From the NCBI GenBank assembly GCA_947625125.1, contig CANQNF010000015.1, positions 1 to 64,000 of the forward strand: a DNA stretch of 64,000 nt. The letters are read 5' to 3'. The notes beneath the pieces were generated by a model. That model saw nothing but the letters and a program-made list of their open reading frames with translations. It ran no database searches and had not been told where the DNA came from. Each line of letters starts with the position of its first letter. The first letter of the stretch is position 1. Of the stretch, positions 1-9,301 are shown in pieces. The stretch comes from an uncultured Clostridia bacterium (GTDB taxonomy: Bacteria > Bacillota > Clostridia > Oscillospirales > Ruminococcaceae). The position numbers and the translations under genes were made by a program.

Positions 1-319
1 GTCGCTAAACCGCCCCTCGGCATGCCGAGGGTGATAATCCAAAAATTTTACTTCATTCTATTGAAATTTGCGAAAAAGGGTTGACAGGACCTTAGTTTCT
101 TTTTTGAAAGTAAACCCCAACAAGATTCCGCGTAAGACAAAATTGAGCATAAGCAAGCTGGTTTTGTTGCTGCGCGCACTTCGCGGTCATAAACGCCCAT
201 AAGACAAGCTGATTTTGCAGCCAATCGACCGCAGGACGCTCTCTTGGACAAACCCCCGCATGCATACGCGAAATTTTCTCCCGCGGTAGAATCTTGCTCT
301 GAAAAACTATTGCCTATGC
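1..319. other. Left-edge intergenic stretch
   Basis: I see no convincing gene. A perfect 18-bp palindrome lies at 14-31 (arms CCCTCGGCA / TGCCGAGGG), without a T-run, so it is not an obvious terminator. The 67-codon minus-strand reading frame across 48-251 has no ribosome site and no recognisable composition, so I left it out. Confidence 0.4.
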
Positions 320-400
320 TTACAAGCGTAGCGGCTGATTTTACATTTATTTTACAAAAGCGTGGTAACGGATTTGATGTTGCGGAGCTAAAATATAGTT
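320..400 (+). promoter_or_regulatory. Candidate PhoP/PhoB box and pst promoter
   Basis: Three copies of TTACA(A/T) start at 320, 341 and 352. The last two are exactly 11 bp apart and the first is about two turns upstream, the layout expected of PhoP-type direct repeats in Firmicutes. A TAAAAT -10-like hexamer lies at 389-394, and no good -35 is present, as expected for an activated promoter. It lies directly upstream of pstS. The box assignment is an inference from spacing and context. Confidence 0.55.
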
Positions 401-436
401 GTACCCCAGGGGAATAAACTCAAAGGAGAAATGAAA

Positions 437-1240
437 ATGAAAAAAATTATTTCAATCATGCTTGCAGCGTTTTTTATGACATTTACGCTCTCCGCCTGCT
501 CATCTCAAAACAGCGCCACCGTTTCCACCGACGGCTCAACCTCGATGGAGGAGGTCATCGGCATTTTGGGCGAGGCGTTTGAGGAAAAGTACGGCATCAG
601 TTTCACCTACAATCCCACCGGCTCCGGCTCGGGGATTCAGGCTGTCAAGGAGGGGCGGTGCGACATCGGGCTTTCAAGCCGCAATCTTAAAGCCGAGGAA
701 AAGGCTGACGGGCTTTCGGAAACCGTTCTTGCAAACGACGGCATCGCGGTCATCGTCAATCCCCAGAACCCGGTCAGCGACCTCGACGTGGAAACTATCG
801 CGAAAATCTACACCGGCGAAATCACAAACTGGTCGCAGGTCGGCGGGAGCAACGCCGAAATAGTCGTCATCGGGCGCGAAGCGGGCAGCGGCACGCGGGA
901 CGGTTTTGAATCGATTACCGGCACGGAGGACGGCTGCAAATACCGTCAGGAGCTGACCTCGACGGGCGACGTTATCACCACCGTTTCGCAGAACCCCGAC
1001 GCTATCGGCTACGCCTCTCTCGCGGCGGTCGGCGACGGGGTCAAGGCTCTTTCGGTGGGCGGCATTCTGCCGAGCGAGGGCACCGTCAAGGACGGCAGCT
1101 ACGTCATTCAACGCCCGTTCGTGCTGGTGACAAAAGACGATTCCAAGCTGTCCGAAGCGGCACAAAAATTCTTCGATTTTGCGACATCTGCGGACGCGGC
1201 TCAGTACATCTCGCAGGCGGGCGCGGTGCCTGTAAATTAA
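437..1240 (+). CDS. pstS: PstS, phosphate-binding lipoprotein of the ABC transporter
   Basis: Extracytoplasmic phosphate-binding protein of the high-affinity Pst transporter. The N-terminus is a lipoprotein signal (basic start, hydrophobic core, lipobox LSAC), so the mature protein should be anchored by Cys about 20 residues in. The SBP family-2 motifs DGSTSM, TGSGSGIQAV and GREAGSGTRDGFE line the phosphate pocket. The ATG at 431 is only 2 nt from the AAAGGAGA ribosome site, so ATG 437 (267 aa, 8-nt spacing) is the better start. It is first in a pstSCAB-phoU operon, 10 nt before pstC, and probably phosphate-starvation induced through the upstream candidate Pho box. Confidence 0.96.
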   Translation: MKKIISIMLAAFFMTFTLSACSSQNSATVSTDGSTSMEEVIGILGEAFEEKYGISFTYNPTGSGSGIQAVKEGRCDIGLSSRNLKAEEKADGLSETVLANDGIAVIVNPQNPVSDLDVETIAKIYTGEITNWSQVGGSNAEIVVIGREAGSGTRDGFESITGTEDGCKYRQELTSTGDVITTVSQNPDAIGYASLAAVGDGVKALSVGGILPSEGTVKDGSYVIQRPFVLVTKDDSKLSEAAQKFFDFATSADAAQYISQAGAVPVN

Positions 1241-1250
1241 GGGGTGCGGA

Positions 1251-2129
1251 ATGAAAAATCCTCAAGCATTTGAGCAGAAATTGATTGAAACGATCATCTA
1301 CATCGTTTTCCTGTTTTTGGGACTTGTAACCGTCGGATTTGTGCTGCTGATAACGGTTTACCTCGTTATCGCGGGAATACCCGCAATCCGCGAAATCGGC
1401 ATTTTGAACTTTCTGTTCAATACGAAATGGGCGTCAACCGCGAGCGAGCCGTCTTTCGGGATTTTGCCGTTCATTCTGACGAGTGTTTACGGCACGGCGG
1501 GGGCAATCGTTTTGGGCGTGCCTGTCGGCTTTCTGACCTCGGTTTATCTTGCAAAATTAGCTCCCGAAAAAATCCGGACAATCGTATCGGGCGCGGTCAG
1601 CCTTTTGGCGGGAATTCCGTCGGTGGTTTACGGACTTGTCGGCATGATGGTGCTTGTCCCGGGCATACGAAAACTGTTTCACATTCCCGACGGAGCGAGC
1701 CTTTTCGCGGCTATAATCGTGCTTGCAATCATGATTTTGCCGTCCATCATCAACGTGTCCATAACGGCTCTGGAAGCCGTTCCGCGGGAATACGAGGACG
1801 CTTCCCTTGCCCTCGGCGCAACCCCTGTCGAAACATATTTCAGGGTGTCCGTCCCCGCAGCAAAAAGCGGGATCGCGGCGGCAGTCGTGCTTGGCGTAGG
1901 TCGCGCGATAGGCGAGGCCATGGCAGTCATGATGGTGTCGGGCAACGCGCCGAATATGCCCGAGCTTTTCGGCAGCGTGCGCTTTCTGACGACGGCGGTG
2001 GCAAGCGAAATGTCCTATTCAAGCGGCTTGCAGCGGCAGGCGCTGTTCTCAATCGCCCTCGTCCTGTTTTTGTTTATCATGTTAATAAACGCGGCTCTGA
2101 ATTTCTTCTTGAAGCGCAGTAAGGAGTGA
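1251..2129 (+). CDS. pstC: PstC, phosphate ABC transporter permease
   Basis: One of two membrane subunits that form the phosphate channel. The 292-residue protein has about six hydrophobic segments and the ABC-permease EAA loop around residues 175-230 (EYEDASLALGATPVETYF, later GRAIGEAMAVMMVSGN). A GGGGTGCGG ribosome site precedes the ATG. The gene sits between pstS and pstA, and its stop overlaps the upstream part of the pstA translation start region, which suggests coupled expression. Confidence 0.96.
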   Translation: MKNPQAFEQKLIETIIYIVFLFLGLVTVGFVLLITVYLVIAGIPAIREIGILNFLFNTKWASTASEPSFGILPFILTSVYGTAGAIVLGVPVGFLTSVYLAKLAPEKIRTIVSGAVSLLAGIPSVVYGLVGMMVLVPGIRKLFHIPDGASLFAAIIVLAIMILPSIINVSITALEAVPREYEDASLALGATPVETYFRVSVPAAKSGIAAAVVLGVGRAIGEAMAVMMVSGNAPNMPELFGSVRFLTTAVASEMSYSSGLQRQALFSIALVLFLFIMLINAALNFFLKRSKE

Positions 2130-2134
2130 CGGCG

Positions 2135-2980
2135 ATGAAACGAAAAATCAAAATCGCGCTTCTGCGGTCGCTCTGCATTATCAGCGCAACATTCACCTGC
2201 GCGCTCGTGCTGTTCCTTACGGTCTACATACTCGCAAAGGGCGTTCCGAACATTTCTTGGCAGCTGCTGAGCGAGAAACCGAGCTATCTTTCCGGCAAAA
2301 TCGGCATTCTCCCCGACATTCTGAACACCGTTTACATCATCGTCGCCGCGCTGATTTTCGTCCTGCCGCTCGGCGTCGGGGCGGCGGTCTATCTCACGGA
2401 ATACGCCAAAAACAAACGGCTTGTCGCCGTCATCGAATACGCCGCCGAAACGCTCTCGGGCATTCCGTCAATAATCTACGGCTTGGTGGGAATGCTGTTT
2501 TTCTGCCAGTTTTTAGGCATGCAAACCTCGCTTTTGGCGGGCGCGCTGACGCTCGTCATCATGAACCTCCCGACCGTTATGCGCACCACGCAGGAGAGCC
2601 TGAAAACCGTCCCGCAGTCCTATCGCGAGGGCGCGTTTGGGCTTGGCGCGGGCAAATGGCGGGTGATACGCACGGTTGTTTTGCCCGGCTGCATAGACGG
2701 CGTTATCACGGGATGTATTTTGTCCGTCGGGAGAATTTTGGGGGAATCGGCGGCGCTCCTGTTTACGGCGGGATTTGCTCACACGCTTAACGGATTTTTC
2801 TCGGGACTCGGAAGCGCGGGAGCAACTCTGACCGTTTCGCTCTATGTCTATGCCAAGGAGCAGGGCGAATTCGGGGTGGCGTTTGCAATCGCGGCGATTA
2901 TGATGGTGTTGACGCTCATGGTAAATCTCCTTGCCATGCTCGTCGGCCGCGCTTTCAAAAGGAGGCGGAACTATGAATGA
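2135..2980 (+). CDS. pstA: PstA, phosphate ABC transporter permease
   Basis: Second membrane subunit of the Pst transporter, 281 aa with six predicted transmembrane segments. The permease signature is visible as [17 protein letters not shown] and later [15 protein letters not shown], parallel to the motifs in PstC. A GTG at 2126 overlaps the pstC stop, but the AAGGAG at 2121-2126 is spaced correctly for the ATG at 2135, so I chose that start. The end overlaps pstB by 8 nt, as expected for an operon. Confidence 0.95.
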   Translation: MKRKIKIALLRSLCIISATFTCALVLFLTVYILAKGVPNISWQLLSEKPSYLSGKIGILPDILNTVYIIVAALIFVLPLGVGAAVYLTEYAKNKRLVAVIEYAAETLSGIPSIIYGLVGMLFFCQFLGMQTSLLAGALTLVIMNLPTVMRTTQESLKTVPQSYREGAFGLGAGKWRVIRTVVLPGCIDGVITGCILSVGRILGESAALLFTAGFAHTLNGFFSGLGSAGATLTVSLYVYAKEQGEFGVAFAIAAIMMVLTLMVNLLAMLVGRAFKRRRNYE

Positions 2981-3728
2981 AATAATTAAGGTGACTGACT
3001 TAAATCTTTGGTACGGGGCAGTGCAGGCACTCCACCACGTCAATCTGAATATCCCCGAAAAGACGATTACCGCGCTGATCGGACCCTCGGGCTGCGGGAA
3101 ATCAACGTTTCTGAAAACGCTTAACCGCATGAACGACCTTATCCCGAACGTCAGAATTACCGGCGAGATTTTGTACAAGGGGCAGGACATTTTTGCCCGC
3201 GACGTCGACGTAAACACGCTTCGTAAGGAGATCGGCATGGTGTTTCAGAAGCCGAATCCGTTCCCGATGTCGGTCTACGACAACATCGCCTACGGCCCGC
3301 GCACGCATGGGATAAAGAGTCGTGCAAAGCTTGACGATATTGTCGAGCGGTCGCTTCGTGACGCGGCGATTTGGGACGAGGTAAAAGACAGACTGAAGAA
3401 AAACGCGCTCGGCCTGTCGGGCGGACAGCAGCAGCGGCTCTGTATCGCCCGGGCACTTGCAGTCGAGCCGCAGGTGCTTTTGATGGACGAGCCAACCTCG
3501 GCGCTTGACCCCATTTCGACATCGAAAATCGAGGAATTATGTATGCAGCTTAAACAAAAATACACGATAATCACGGTCACGCACAACATGCAGCAGGCGG
3601 TGCGAATATCCGATAAAACGGCGTTTTTCCTGCTCGGGGAGCTTGTCGAGTTCGGCGATACCGAGAAAATTTTCTCAAATCCCGCGGATAAGCGCACCGA
3701 GGATTACATCACGGGGAGGTTTGGCTGA
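2973..3728 (+). CDS. pstB: PstB, phosphate ABC transporter ATPase
   Basis: Cytoplasmic ATPase that powers phosphate import by PstSCA. At 251 aa it has the usual length for PstB. Walker A is GPSGCGKST (about residues 33-41), the ABC signature is LSGGQQQRL, Walker B is [12 protein letters not shown] and the switch histidine is in TVTHNM. The start at 2973 follows AAAAGGAGG; an in-frame upstream ATG at 2931 lies inside pstA and lacks a ribosome site. The stop overlaps the phoU start codon (TGATG). Confidence 0.98.
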   Translation: MNEIIKVTDLNLWYGAVQALHHVNLNIPEKTITALIGPSGCGKSTFLKTLNRMNDLIPNVRITGEILYKGQDIFARDVDVNTLRKEIGMVFQKPNPFPMSVYDNIAYGPRTHGIKSRAKLDDIVERSLRDAAIWDEVKDRLKKNALGLSGGQQQRLCIARALAVEPQVLLMDEPTSALDPISTSKIEELCMQLKQKYTIITVTHNMQQAVRISDKTAFFLLGELVEFGDTEKIFSNPADKRTEDYITGRFG

Positions 3729-4378
3729 TGAGGACAAATTTTGATAATCAGCTTAAAGATTTACACCGCGAGCTGACCGCCATGGGTGCTATGTGCGAAA
3801 ACGCGATCGCGCTCTCGTCAAAGGCGATAAACGGCGGCGAAAAGCCCGAAAACGTGACCGCACTTGCCGTGAAAATCGACGAAAAGGAGCGGGACATCGA
3901 GGGAATGTGCATGAAGCTTTTGCTGCAACAGCAGCCCGTGGCGCGGGATTTGCGGGTGATTTCTTCCGCGCTGAAAATGGTTACGGACATGGAGCGAATC
4001 GGCGACAATTCGGGCGACATCGCGGAAATCGTGTCGCTCGGGCATATCACCCCCGCGCACGACAAGCTCGATATTGACAGCATGGCGCGCGCGACGGTTA
4101 AGATGGTTACGGATTCTATCGACGCATTCGTCAAGGGCGACGAGGCTCTGGCGCGGTCGGTTATTAGTTATGACGACGTGGTTGACGGTCACTTCAACCG
4201 CATAAAAACCGCGCTGATAGCCGCTTTGCAGGGCAGTCATTCGGACGGAGAATACGCGCTTGATTTACTTATGATAGCTAAATATTTCGAGCGAATGGCG
4301 GACCACGCGGCGAATATCGCGGGGTGGGTAATTTACGCGCTGACAGGCAGAAAGGCAGAGGGACAGGGCGTGGGGTGA
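3728..4378 (+). CDS. phoU: PhoU, phosphate signalling regulator
   Basis: PhoU links the Pst transporter to the sensor kinase and restrains the Pho response when phosphate is plentiful. The 216-residue, mostly helical protein has the two repeated PhoU bundles with metal-binding acidic motifs (MVTDMERIGDNSGDIAE, and the second copy MIAKYFERMADHAANIAGW). Its start overlaps the pstB stop by one base, so it belongs to the same transcript. It is last in the operon; the regulators that follow have their own promoter. Confidence 0.96.
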   Translation: MRTNFDNQLKDLHRELTAMGAMCENAIALSSKAINGGEKPENVTALAVKIDEKERDIEGMCMKLLLQQQPVARDLRVISSALKMVTDMERIGDNSGDIAEIVSLGHITPAHDKLDIDSMARATVKMVTDSIDAFVKGDEALARSVISYDDVVDGHFNRIKTALIAALQGSHSDGEYALDLLMIAKYFERMADHAANIAGWVIYALTGRKAEGQGVG

Positions 4379-4415
4379 CTGATTTTTCTTTAGGGGACTG
4401 CGGGAGGAAGGATCG

Positions 4416-4506
4416 GGGCGAAGCCCAGACGGTCGCTTCGCGACCGTCGCTCGGCTCCTTCGGAGCCGAGCGGTGCGCCCTCTGGGGCGCACCGGGGGCT
4501 TCGCCC
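4416..4506. repeat. Cloverleaf-like nested palindrome
   Basis: An outer 11-bp stem (4416-4426 pairing perfectly with 4496-4506) encloses three consecutive perfect hairpins: 4428-4435/4441-4448 (8 bp), 4449-4458/4462-4471 (10 bp, loop TTC) and 4472-4480/4485-4493 (9 bp, loop TCTG). The whole 91-bp element lies between phoU and the response-regulator promoter. It has no T-run. It may be a repetitive extragenic palindrome or an RNA stability element. Confidence 0.75.
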
Positions 4507-4532
4507 GAGCCCGCTGTTTCAGCGCGTTTCCC

Positions 4533-4561
4533 TTGATTTTCCCACGCCCGCAAGGTATAAT
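4533..4561 (+). promoter_or_regulatory. Sigma-A promoter for the phosphate two-component genes
   Basis: TTGATT at 4533-4538 and TATAAT at 4556-4561 are separated by 17 bp, and the response-regulator ATG lies 20 bp downstream. This gives the sensor pair its own constitutive-looking promoter, separate from the pst operon. Confidence 0.75.
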
Positions 4562-4580
4562 ATAGTGCAGAGGTGATTTT

Positions 4581-5255
4581 ATGATTTACTGCGTTGAAGA
4601 TGACGGCGGTATCCGCGATCTGATGATATACGCCCTGACCTCGGCGGGGTTTGAGGCCAAGGGGTTTGAGCGCGGCTCAGAGCTGTTTGAAGCCCTAAAA
4701 ACCGCGCTCCCCGAGCTTATCATGCTCGACATCATGCTCCCCGGCGAGGACGGAATTGCGATACTCAAAAAGCTGCGCGAAAGCCCTAAAACTGCCGAAA
4801 TCCCGGTAATCATGGCGACCGCAAAAGGCACCGAATATGACAAGGTAATCGGACTTGACCTCGGCGCGGACGACTACCTCGCGAAGCCGTTCGGCATGAT
4901 GGAGATGGTTTCCCGCGTGCGCGCGGTGCTTCGGCGTTCGGGGAAAAAGGAGCAAACCGCGACGCTTCGGCTCGGCGGAATTGTCATGAACACTGCCGAA
5001 CACACCGTGACCGCTGACGGCGGGCGGGTTATCCTGACTCTCAAAGAGTATGATTTGTTAAAGCTGTTTATGGAAAATATCGGCAAAGTTTTCACCCGTG
5101 AGCAGCTTCTTTCGGCAGTCTGGGGCGGCGATTTTTACGGCGAGACCCGCACCGTTGACGTCCACATAAACACTCTGCGCACGAAGTTGGGCGACTGCGG
5201 CGGCATGATTCAAACGGTTCGCGGGGTCGGCTACAAAATGGAGGAAAAACGATGA
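4581..5255 (+). CDS. phoB: PhoB/PhoP-like OmpR-family response regulator
   Basis: Transcription regulator of the phosphate response, 224 aa. The receiver domain (1-120) has the acidic pair early in the sequence (EDD), phospho-acceptor Asp in IMLDIMLP (about residue 50), Thr in MATAKG and Lys in DDYLAKPF. The C-terminal winged helix (about 130-222) contains LTLKEYDLLKLF and the TRTVDVHINTLRTKLG recognition region. It follows the pst operon and overlaps the kinase gene by 4 bp (ATGA). Naming it phoB/phoP rests on context; the fold is certain. Confidence 0.9.
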   Translation: MIYCVEDDGGIRDLMIYALTSAGFEAKGFERGSELFEALKTALPELIMLDIMLPGEDGIAILKKLRESPKTAEIPVIMATAKGTEYDKVIGLDLGADDYLAKPFGMMEMVSRVRAVLRRSGKKEQTATLRLGGIVMNTAEHTVTADGGRVILTLKEYDLLKLFMENIGKVFTREQLLSAVWGGDFYGETRTVDVHINTLRTKLGDCGGMIQTVRGVGYKMEEKR

Positions 5256-6910
5256 CAAAACGAATTTTCCGCTCGATTTTTCTCGTCGCGATGGCGGTTT
5301 TTGCGGCTTCGGTGCTGCTGTTTTCGATTATGCTCTATAACTATTTTTCGGAAGTTCGGCAGGAGCAGCTGCGGGTCCAGACCGAGCTTGCCGCCAAAGC
5401 CGTCGCCGCCGAGGGGGTCGCTTATTTTGACGGTTTGGATGCGCGCGAGTACCGTATAACCCTCATCGCGCCCGACGGCGAGGTAATTTTTGACAGCCGC
5501 TCGGACACCGGCGAAATGGAGAATCATTTAGAGCGCGAGGAGATCAAAAAAGCCCTTGAATCGGGCTTCGGCGAGAGTTCGAGGTATTCGGTCACGCTGA
5601 TGGAGCGGGCGTTATATTGCGCCGAAAAACTCCCCGACGGCTCGGTTCTTAGAATGTCGGTCAGCCAAAACACGCTGCTGACGCTGCTTTTCGGCATGTC
5701 CCAGCCGCTTGCCGCGATAATCCTTATCGCAATCGCGCTGTCGATGTTTTTGGCGTACCGCCTGTCAAGACAAATCGTCAAGCCGCTTAACAATCTCAAC
5801 CTCGACGACCCGCTCTCAAACGGGCAATATGACGAGCTTGCTCCGCTTTTGCACCGAATCGACAGCCAGCAGCGGCAGATAAAAAAGCAGGCTGACGAGC
5901 TGCGGAAAAAGCAGGAGGAGTTTGCCGCCGTCACCGAAAATATGGCAGAGGGAATCGTCGTTCTCGGCACGTCGGGCGAGATTCTGAGCATAAATCCCGC
6001 CGCGGCAAGGCTTTTTGACGCTTCGGGGGATATTGTTGGGCAGCACATGCTGACCCTAAACCGCAGTCCCGAGGTTTCCGAGTTGCTTTCGGCGATGGAA
6101 AATGGCAGTCATGCTGAGAAATTTCTCGATTTAAAGGGCAGAAAATTTCAGCTCGACATCAGCCCCGTTTCGGACGACGAAAAGGTGTCGGGCGGGGTGC
6201 TGCTGGTGCTCGACGTGACCGAAAAGGAGCGCGCAGAGCAGCTTCGGCGGGAGTTCACCGCGAACGTTTCGCATGAGCTGAAAACCCCGCTGCAAACGAT
6301 TTCGGGGGCGGCGGAGCTGCTCAAAAGTGGGCTTGTAAAAGAGCCTGACAAGCAGGAATTTTACACGCGGATTCACGGTGAATCCCAAAGAATGATTAGC
6401 TTAGTTGAAGATATTATCCGCCTGTCGCACCTCGACGAGGGAGCGCAGGACATGCAGCGAGAGAGGGTCGATCTGTTCGCGCTTGCCAAGGAAACGGCGA
6501 AGCAGCTCCTGCCCGAAGCGGAGACGGCAAAAATCGCCCTTGATGTCAGCGGCGAGCCGACCGAAACCATCGGAATCCCGCAGCTTTTGAGCAGCATAAT
6601 CTATAATCTAATTGATAATTCGATTAAATATAATCATGAGGGCGGGCGGGTCGCCGTAAGCGTGAAAAATGCCGATAATAGGGCGATTTTAACGGTCGAG
6701 GATACGGGCATCGGCATTCCGAAAGAGCATCAGGAGCGCATTTTCGAGAGGTTCTACCGCGTTGACAAAAGCCGCTCCAAAGCCCTCGGCGGCACGGGTC
6801 TCGGGCTGTCGATTGTCAAGCACGCCGCCATGATTCATGGGGCGAGGATTGAGGTCGAGAGCGAGGTCGGGAAGGGGACGAGGGTGGAGGTAGATTTTCC
6901 AAAAGAGTAA
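5252..6910 (+). CDS. phoR: PhoR-like sensor histidine kinase
   Basis: Membrane kinase paired with the preceding regulator, 552 aa. An N-terminal membrane helix (about 7-28), a short extracytoplasmic region, a second helix (about 145-172), a HAMP-like linker and a PAS domain (VTENMAEGIVVLGTSGEI) lead to HisKA with phospho-acceptor His in VSHELKTPLQTI. The ATPase domain has N-box DNSIKYN, G1 VEDTGIGIP, F-box ERFYRVD and G2 GGTGLGLSI. The ATGA overlap with the regulator shows coupling. In this family PhoU and Pst, rather than phosphate itself, usually convey the signal. Confidence 0.93.
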   Translation: MTKRIFRSIFLVAMAVFAASVLLFSIMLYNYFSEVRQEQLRVQTELAAKAVAAEGVAYFDGLDAREYRITLIAPDGEVIFDSRSDTGEMENHLEREEIKKALESGFGESSRYSVTLMERALYCAEKLPDGSVLRMSVSQNTLLTLLFGMSQPLAAIILIAIALSMFLAYRLSRQIVKPLNNLNLDDPLSNGQYDELAPLLHRIDSQQRQIKKQADELRKKQEEFAAVTENMAEGIVVLGTSGEILSINPAAARLFDASGDIVGQHMLTLNRSPEVSELLSAMENGSHAEKFLDLKGRKFQLDISPVSDDEKVSGGVLLVLDVTEKERAEQLRREFTANVSHELKTPLQTISGAAELLKSGLVKEPDKQEFYTRIHGESQRMISLVEDIIRLSHLDEGAQDMQRERVDLFALAKETAKQLLPEAETAKIALDVSGEPTETIGIPQLLSSIIYNLIDNSIKYNHEGGRVAVSVKNADNRAILTVEDTGIGIPKEHQERIFERFYRVDKSRSKALGGTGLGLSIVKHAAMIHGARIEVESEVGKGTRVEVDFPKE

Positions 6911-6925
6911 ATTTGTAATTATAAG

Positions 6926-6965
6926 CACAAAAGCCGTGGCAATTGTTCACGGCTCTTGTGTTGTA
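6926..6965 (+). terminator. Terminator-like hairpin after phoR
   Basis: Stem CACAA + GCCGTG (6926-6938) pairs with CACGGC + TTGTG (6948-6960) with a small internal AA/TC mismatch. The following TTGTATTTT is only a modest U-tract. It sits 16 bp after the kinase stop. Confidence 0.55.
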
Positions 6966-7404
6966 TTTTGCAAGCGTGGGAATGGATGCGGGGCTTTAAG
7001 TGGGGGCTCCCTCTCTCATCAATGCAGAGGCTGTGCTCGCCCCGACTTACGTCAAAACCTTGTTGAAAAGGGGGAATCTAAAATAGCATAAGCCAATCGA
7101 ATGCCTTTTCTTCATGATATAAAAGTGCGTCAAATTTTTATAATTGGGATGTTACTTTAACGATTTAAACCGGTACCACCTTGACGCTAAAAATGCAAGC
7201 CGCCACGCAATGGACGATAGTCTGCGAGGCATTGCCGAAAAAGTCGGTATTAAGGCGAAAGCGATGCGGAAACGTTCACTTCGTCCTTTTTCCCACCATT
7301 CAAATTTTTTGCCGCGGGCAACGCCTTGAAAATCTTAGCTCTGATTTCTCAATTCTGTACTCTTAATGCGCCCGCTTCGTTCACTCCCCCGCGTTATTTC
7401 TCTC
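6966..7404. other. Intergenic stretch without a supported gene
   Basis: About 440 bp between the kinase and the esterase promoter. Two overlapping short plus-strand reading frames (7144-7329 and 7181-7366) lack ribosome sites and protein-like composition. I see no RNA gene. It may be a degraded sequence. Confidence 0.4.
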
Positions 7405-7433
7405 TTGCATTTTCCTTGGCGATGTAGTATAAT
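7405..7433 (+). promoter_or_regulatory. Sigma-A promoter for the esterase gene
   Basis: TTGCAT at 7405-7410, a 17-bp spacer and a perfect TATAAT at 7428-7433. The AAAGGAGG ribosome site follows at 7440-7447. Confidence 0.8.
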
Positions 7434-7454
7434 CAAGAAAAAGGAGGTTCCAAA

Positions 7455-8600
7455 ATGAAGATATGCAGAATTATTTTATCATTTTTGGCGGCGGCGCTCG
7501 CTCTGAATCTTTGCGCGTGCGGAGCCGCAGAGGAGGATATATCAATGCGCGACATAAAGCTTAAGGAGCAAAACTTCAAGTCCCTCGGCAGGGTCTACTA
7601 CGGCGACGACGGGATATACTGCGCGCTTTCGGGCACGGGCGTGGAGTTTTCTTTTCACGGCACCGAGTGCTCGGTGAGCGTTTCGGGGGATGACTCCGCA
7701 GGCGGCGCAAACTTCGATAACAACGCAAGAATAGCCGTTTATCTCAACGGCGAGAGGGTCGTCGACGACATGATAGATCAGCCGACCGAGACGTATGAAG
7801 TGCTGAAATCCGACGTCGAAACCGACGCCGTGGTAAGAATCGTCAAGCTCTCGGAGTCTGCAAATTCCACATTTAAAATCAGCAAAATAACCGTCAACGG
7901 AACGGCTCCCGAGCCGACCGAAAATAAGGATAGGTTAATTGAATTCGTCGGCGACTCGATAACCTGCGGGTACGGCGTGGACGACCTCGATTATAACCAC
8001 CACTTCTCGACGAGGACCGAGGACAACACCAAGACCTACGCCTATAAGACCGCCGAGAAGCTTGACGCCGATTACAGCATGGTCTCGTTCAGCGGCTACG
8101 GCATAATCTCCGGCTATTCCGACGGCAACAGCAAGGTCACGTCCCAGCTCGTGCCGACGTATTATGACAAATACGGGTACTGCTGGAGCAAAAACGGCAG
8201 CTTCGTCCCGTCCGAGATCGAATGGAAATTCAAGAGGCAGCCCGACGTTGTGGTCATAAACCTCGGCACCAACGACGACAGCTACTGCAAAAACATTCCC
8301 GAGAGGTGCGAAGAATACCGCTCGGAATATGTTTCGTTCATCAAAAAGATACGGGACAAAAACCCCGACGCGACTATCGTCTGCACGCTCGGGATAATGG
8401 GCGCTAATCTCTATCCGTATGTTGAGAACGCGGTCGCCGACTACACTGCCGAGACCGGGGATTCAAATGTTTACGCCATGCAGTTTGACAATCAGGACCA
8501 GGCCGACGGCATTGCGGCCGACTGGCACCCGTCGGAAGCCACCCACGAGAAAGCCTCTGCGAAGCTTTCCGACTTCATAAAACAAATCAAAAATTGGTAA
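7455..8600 (+). CDS. Secreted SGNH/GDSL esterase lipoprotein, CE2-like
   Basis: A 381-residue lipoprotein with a clear signal peptide and lipobox (LNLCAC, Cys near 22). The N-terminal half (about 35-150) looks like the beta-sandwich that precedes the catalytic domain in family-2 carbohydrate esterases. The SGNH hydrolase follows: block I FVGDSITCGYG with the nucleophile Ser, block III INLGTNDD and block V DWHPS with the catalytic Asp-His. The likely job is deacetylation of xylan or another acetylated glycan at the cell surface. Substrate is inferred. A consensus promoter and a strong ribosome site precede it. Confidence 0.85.
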   Translation: MKICRIILSFLAAALALNLCACGAAEEDISMRDIKLKEQNFKSLGRVYYGDDGIYCALSGTGVEFSFHGTECSVSVSGDDSAGGANFDNNARIAVYLNGERVVDDMIDQPTETYEVLKSDVETDAVVRIVKLSESANSTFKISKITVNGTAPEPTENKDRLIEFVGDSITCGYGVDDLDYNHHFSTRTEDNTKTYAYKTAEKLDADYSMVSFSGYGIISGYSDGNSKVTSQLVPTYYDKYGYCWSKNGSFVPSEIEWKFKRQPDVVVINLGTNDDSYCKNIPERCEEYRSEYVSFIKKIRDKNPDATIVCTLGIMGANLYPYVENAVADYTAETGDSNVYAMQFDNQDQADGIAADWHPSEATHEKASAKLSDFIKQIKNW

Positions 8601-8621
8601 TTTTTTTCAGGAGGTTATTCT

Positions 8622-9191
8622 ATGACAAGAGACGAGGCTTGGGAGCTTCTCACCGAATTCAACAAGGACAGATTTCATCTTATGCACGCCGTCACCGTCG
8701 AGGGCGTTATGAGGTGGTATGCAAAAAAATGCGGAGAGCCGGAAAACGCCGATCTGTGGGGGCTTGTAGGGCTGCTGCACGACCTTGATTTCGAGATGTA
8801 CCCAAACGAGCACTGCATAAAATCGCAGGAGATAATGCGGGAAAGGGGCGTAGACCCGGTGATAATCCGTGCGACGGCGAGCCACGGCTACGGGATAACC
8901 GTCGACATAAAGCCGGAGTCGCAGATGGAAAAGGTGCTGTTTGCGGCGGACGAGCTGACCGGGCTGATTTACGCCTGTTCGCTGATGAGGCCGTCCAAGA
9001 GCGTTCAGGACATGGAGCTTAGGTCGGTGAAAAAGAAATTCAAGACGCCGAATTTTGCGGCGGGCTGTTCGCGCGAGGTCATAAGCCGGGGCGCAGAAAT
9101 GCTCGGCTGGGAGCTCGACGAGCTGATTTCAAACACTATAGAAGCGATGAAAAGCTGCGAGAGCGAATATTTAAAATTCAAGCCCGAGTGA
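8622..9191 (+). CDS. HD-domain (HDIG-type) protein
   Basis: A 189-residue cytoplasmic protein of the HD phosphohydrolase superfamily. The metal-binding His-Asp pair is in GLLHDLDFEMYP, with further candidate ligands HCIKSQEI and ATASHGYG; no GGDEF or transporter domain is attached. Such proteins hydrolyse phosphate esters, often nucleotides, but the substrate cannot be read from the sequence. An AGGAGG ribosome site precedes the ATG, which lies 21 bp after the esterase stop, so the two genes may be co-transcribed. Confidence 0.8.
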   Translation: MTRDEAWELLTEFNKDRFHLMHAVTVEGVMRWYAKKCGEPENADLWGLVGLLHDLDFEMYPNEHCIKSQEIMRERGVDPVIIRATASHGYGITVDIKPESQMEKVLFAADELTGLIYACSLMRPSKSVQDMELRSVKKKFKTPNFAAGCSREVISRGAEMLGWELDELISNTIEAMKSCESEYLKFKPE

Positions 9192-9226
9192 TTTTGACTG
9201 TAATTTTTGGGCATTATTTTGCAAAA

Positions 9227-9256
9227 GTCCCGTCCGAAAACGGGGCCTTGTTTTTT
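9227..9256 (+). terminator. Likely intrinsic terminator after the HD gene
   Basis: CCCGT (9229-9233) pairs with ACGGG (9240-9244), and a TTTTTT run lies at 9251-9256. It is 36 bp after the stop codon. Confidence 0.55.
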
Positions 9257-9301
9257 GAGGGCGTGGGTTCATGGTTTGCATGATAGGGCAAAACCGCAGG
9301 C

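Noticed and set aside
48-251. Minus-strand 67-residue gene at the window edge
   Set aside because: No ribosome site and no recognisable family; composition not protein-like.
7144-7366. Two overlapping small genes before the esterase
   Set aside because: No ribosome sites, overlapping frames and no sensible composition.
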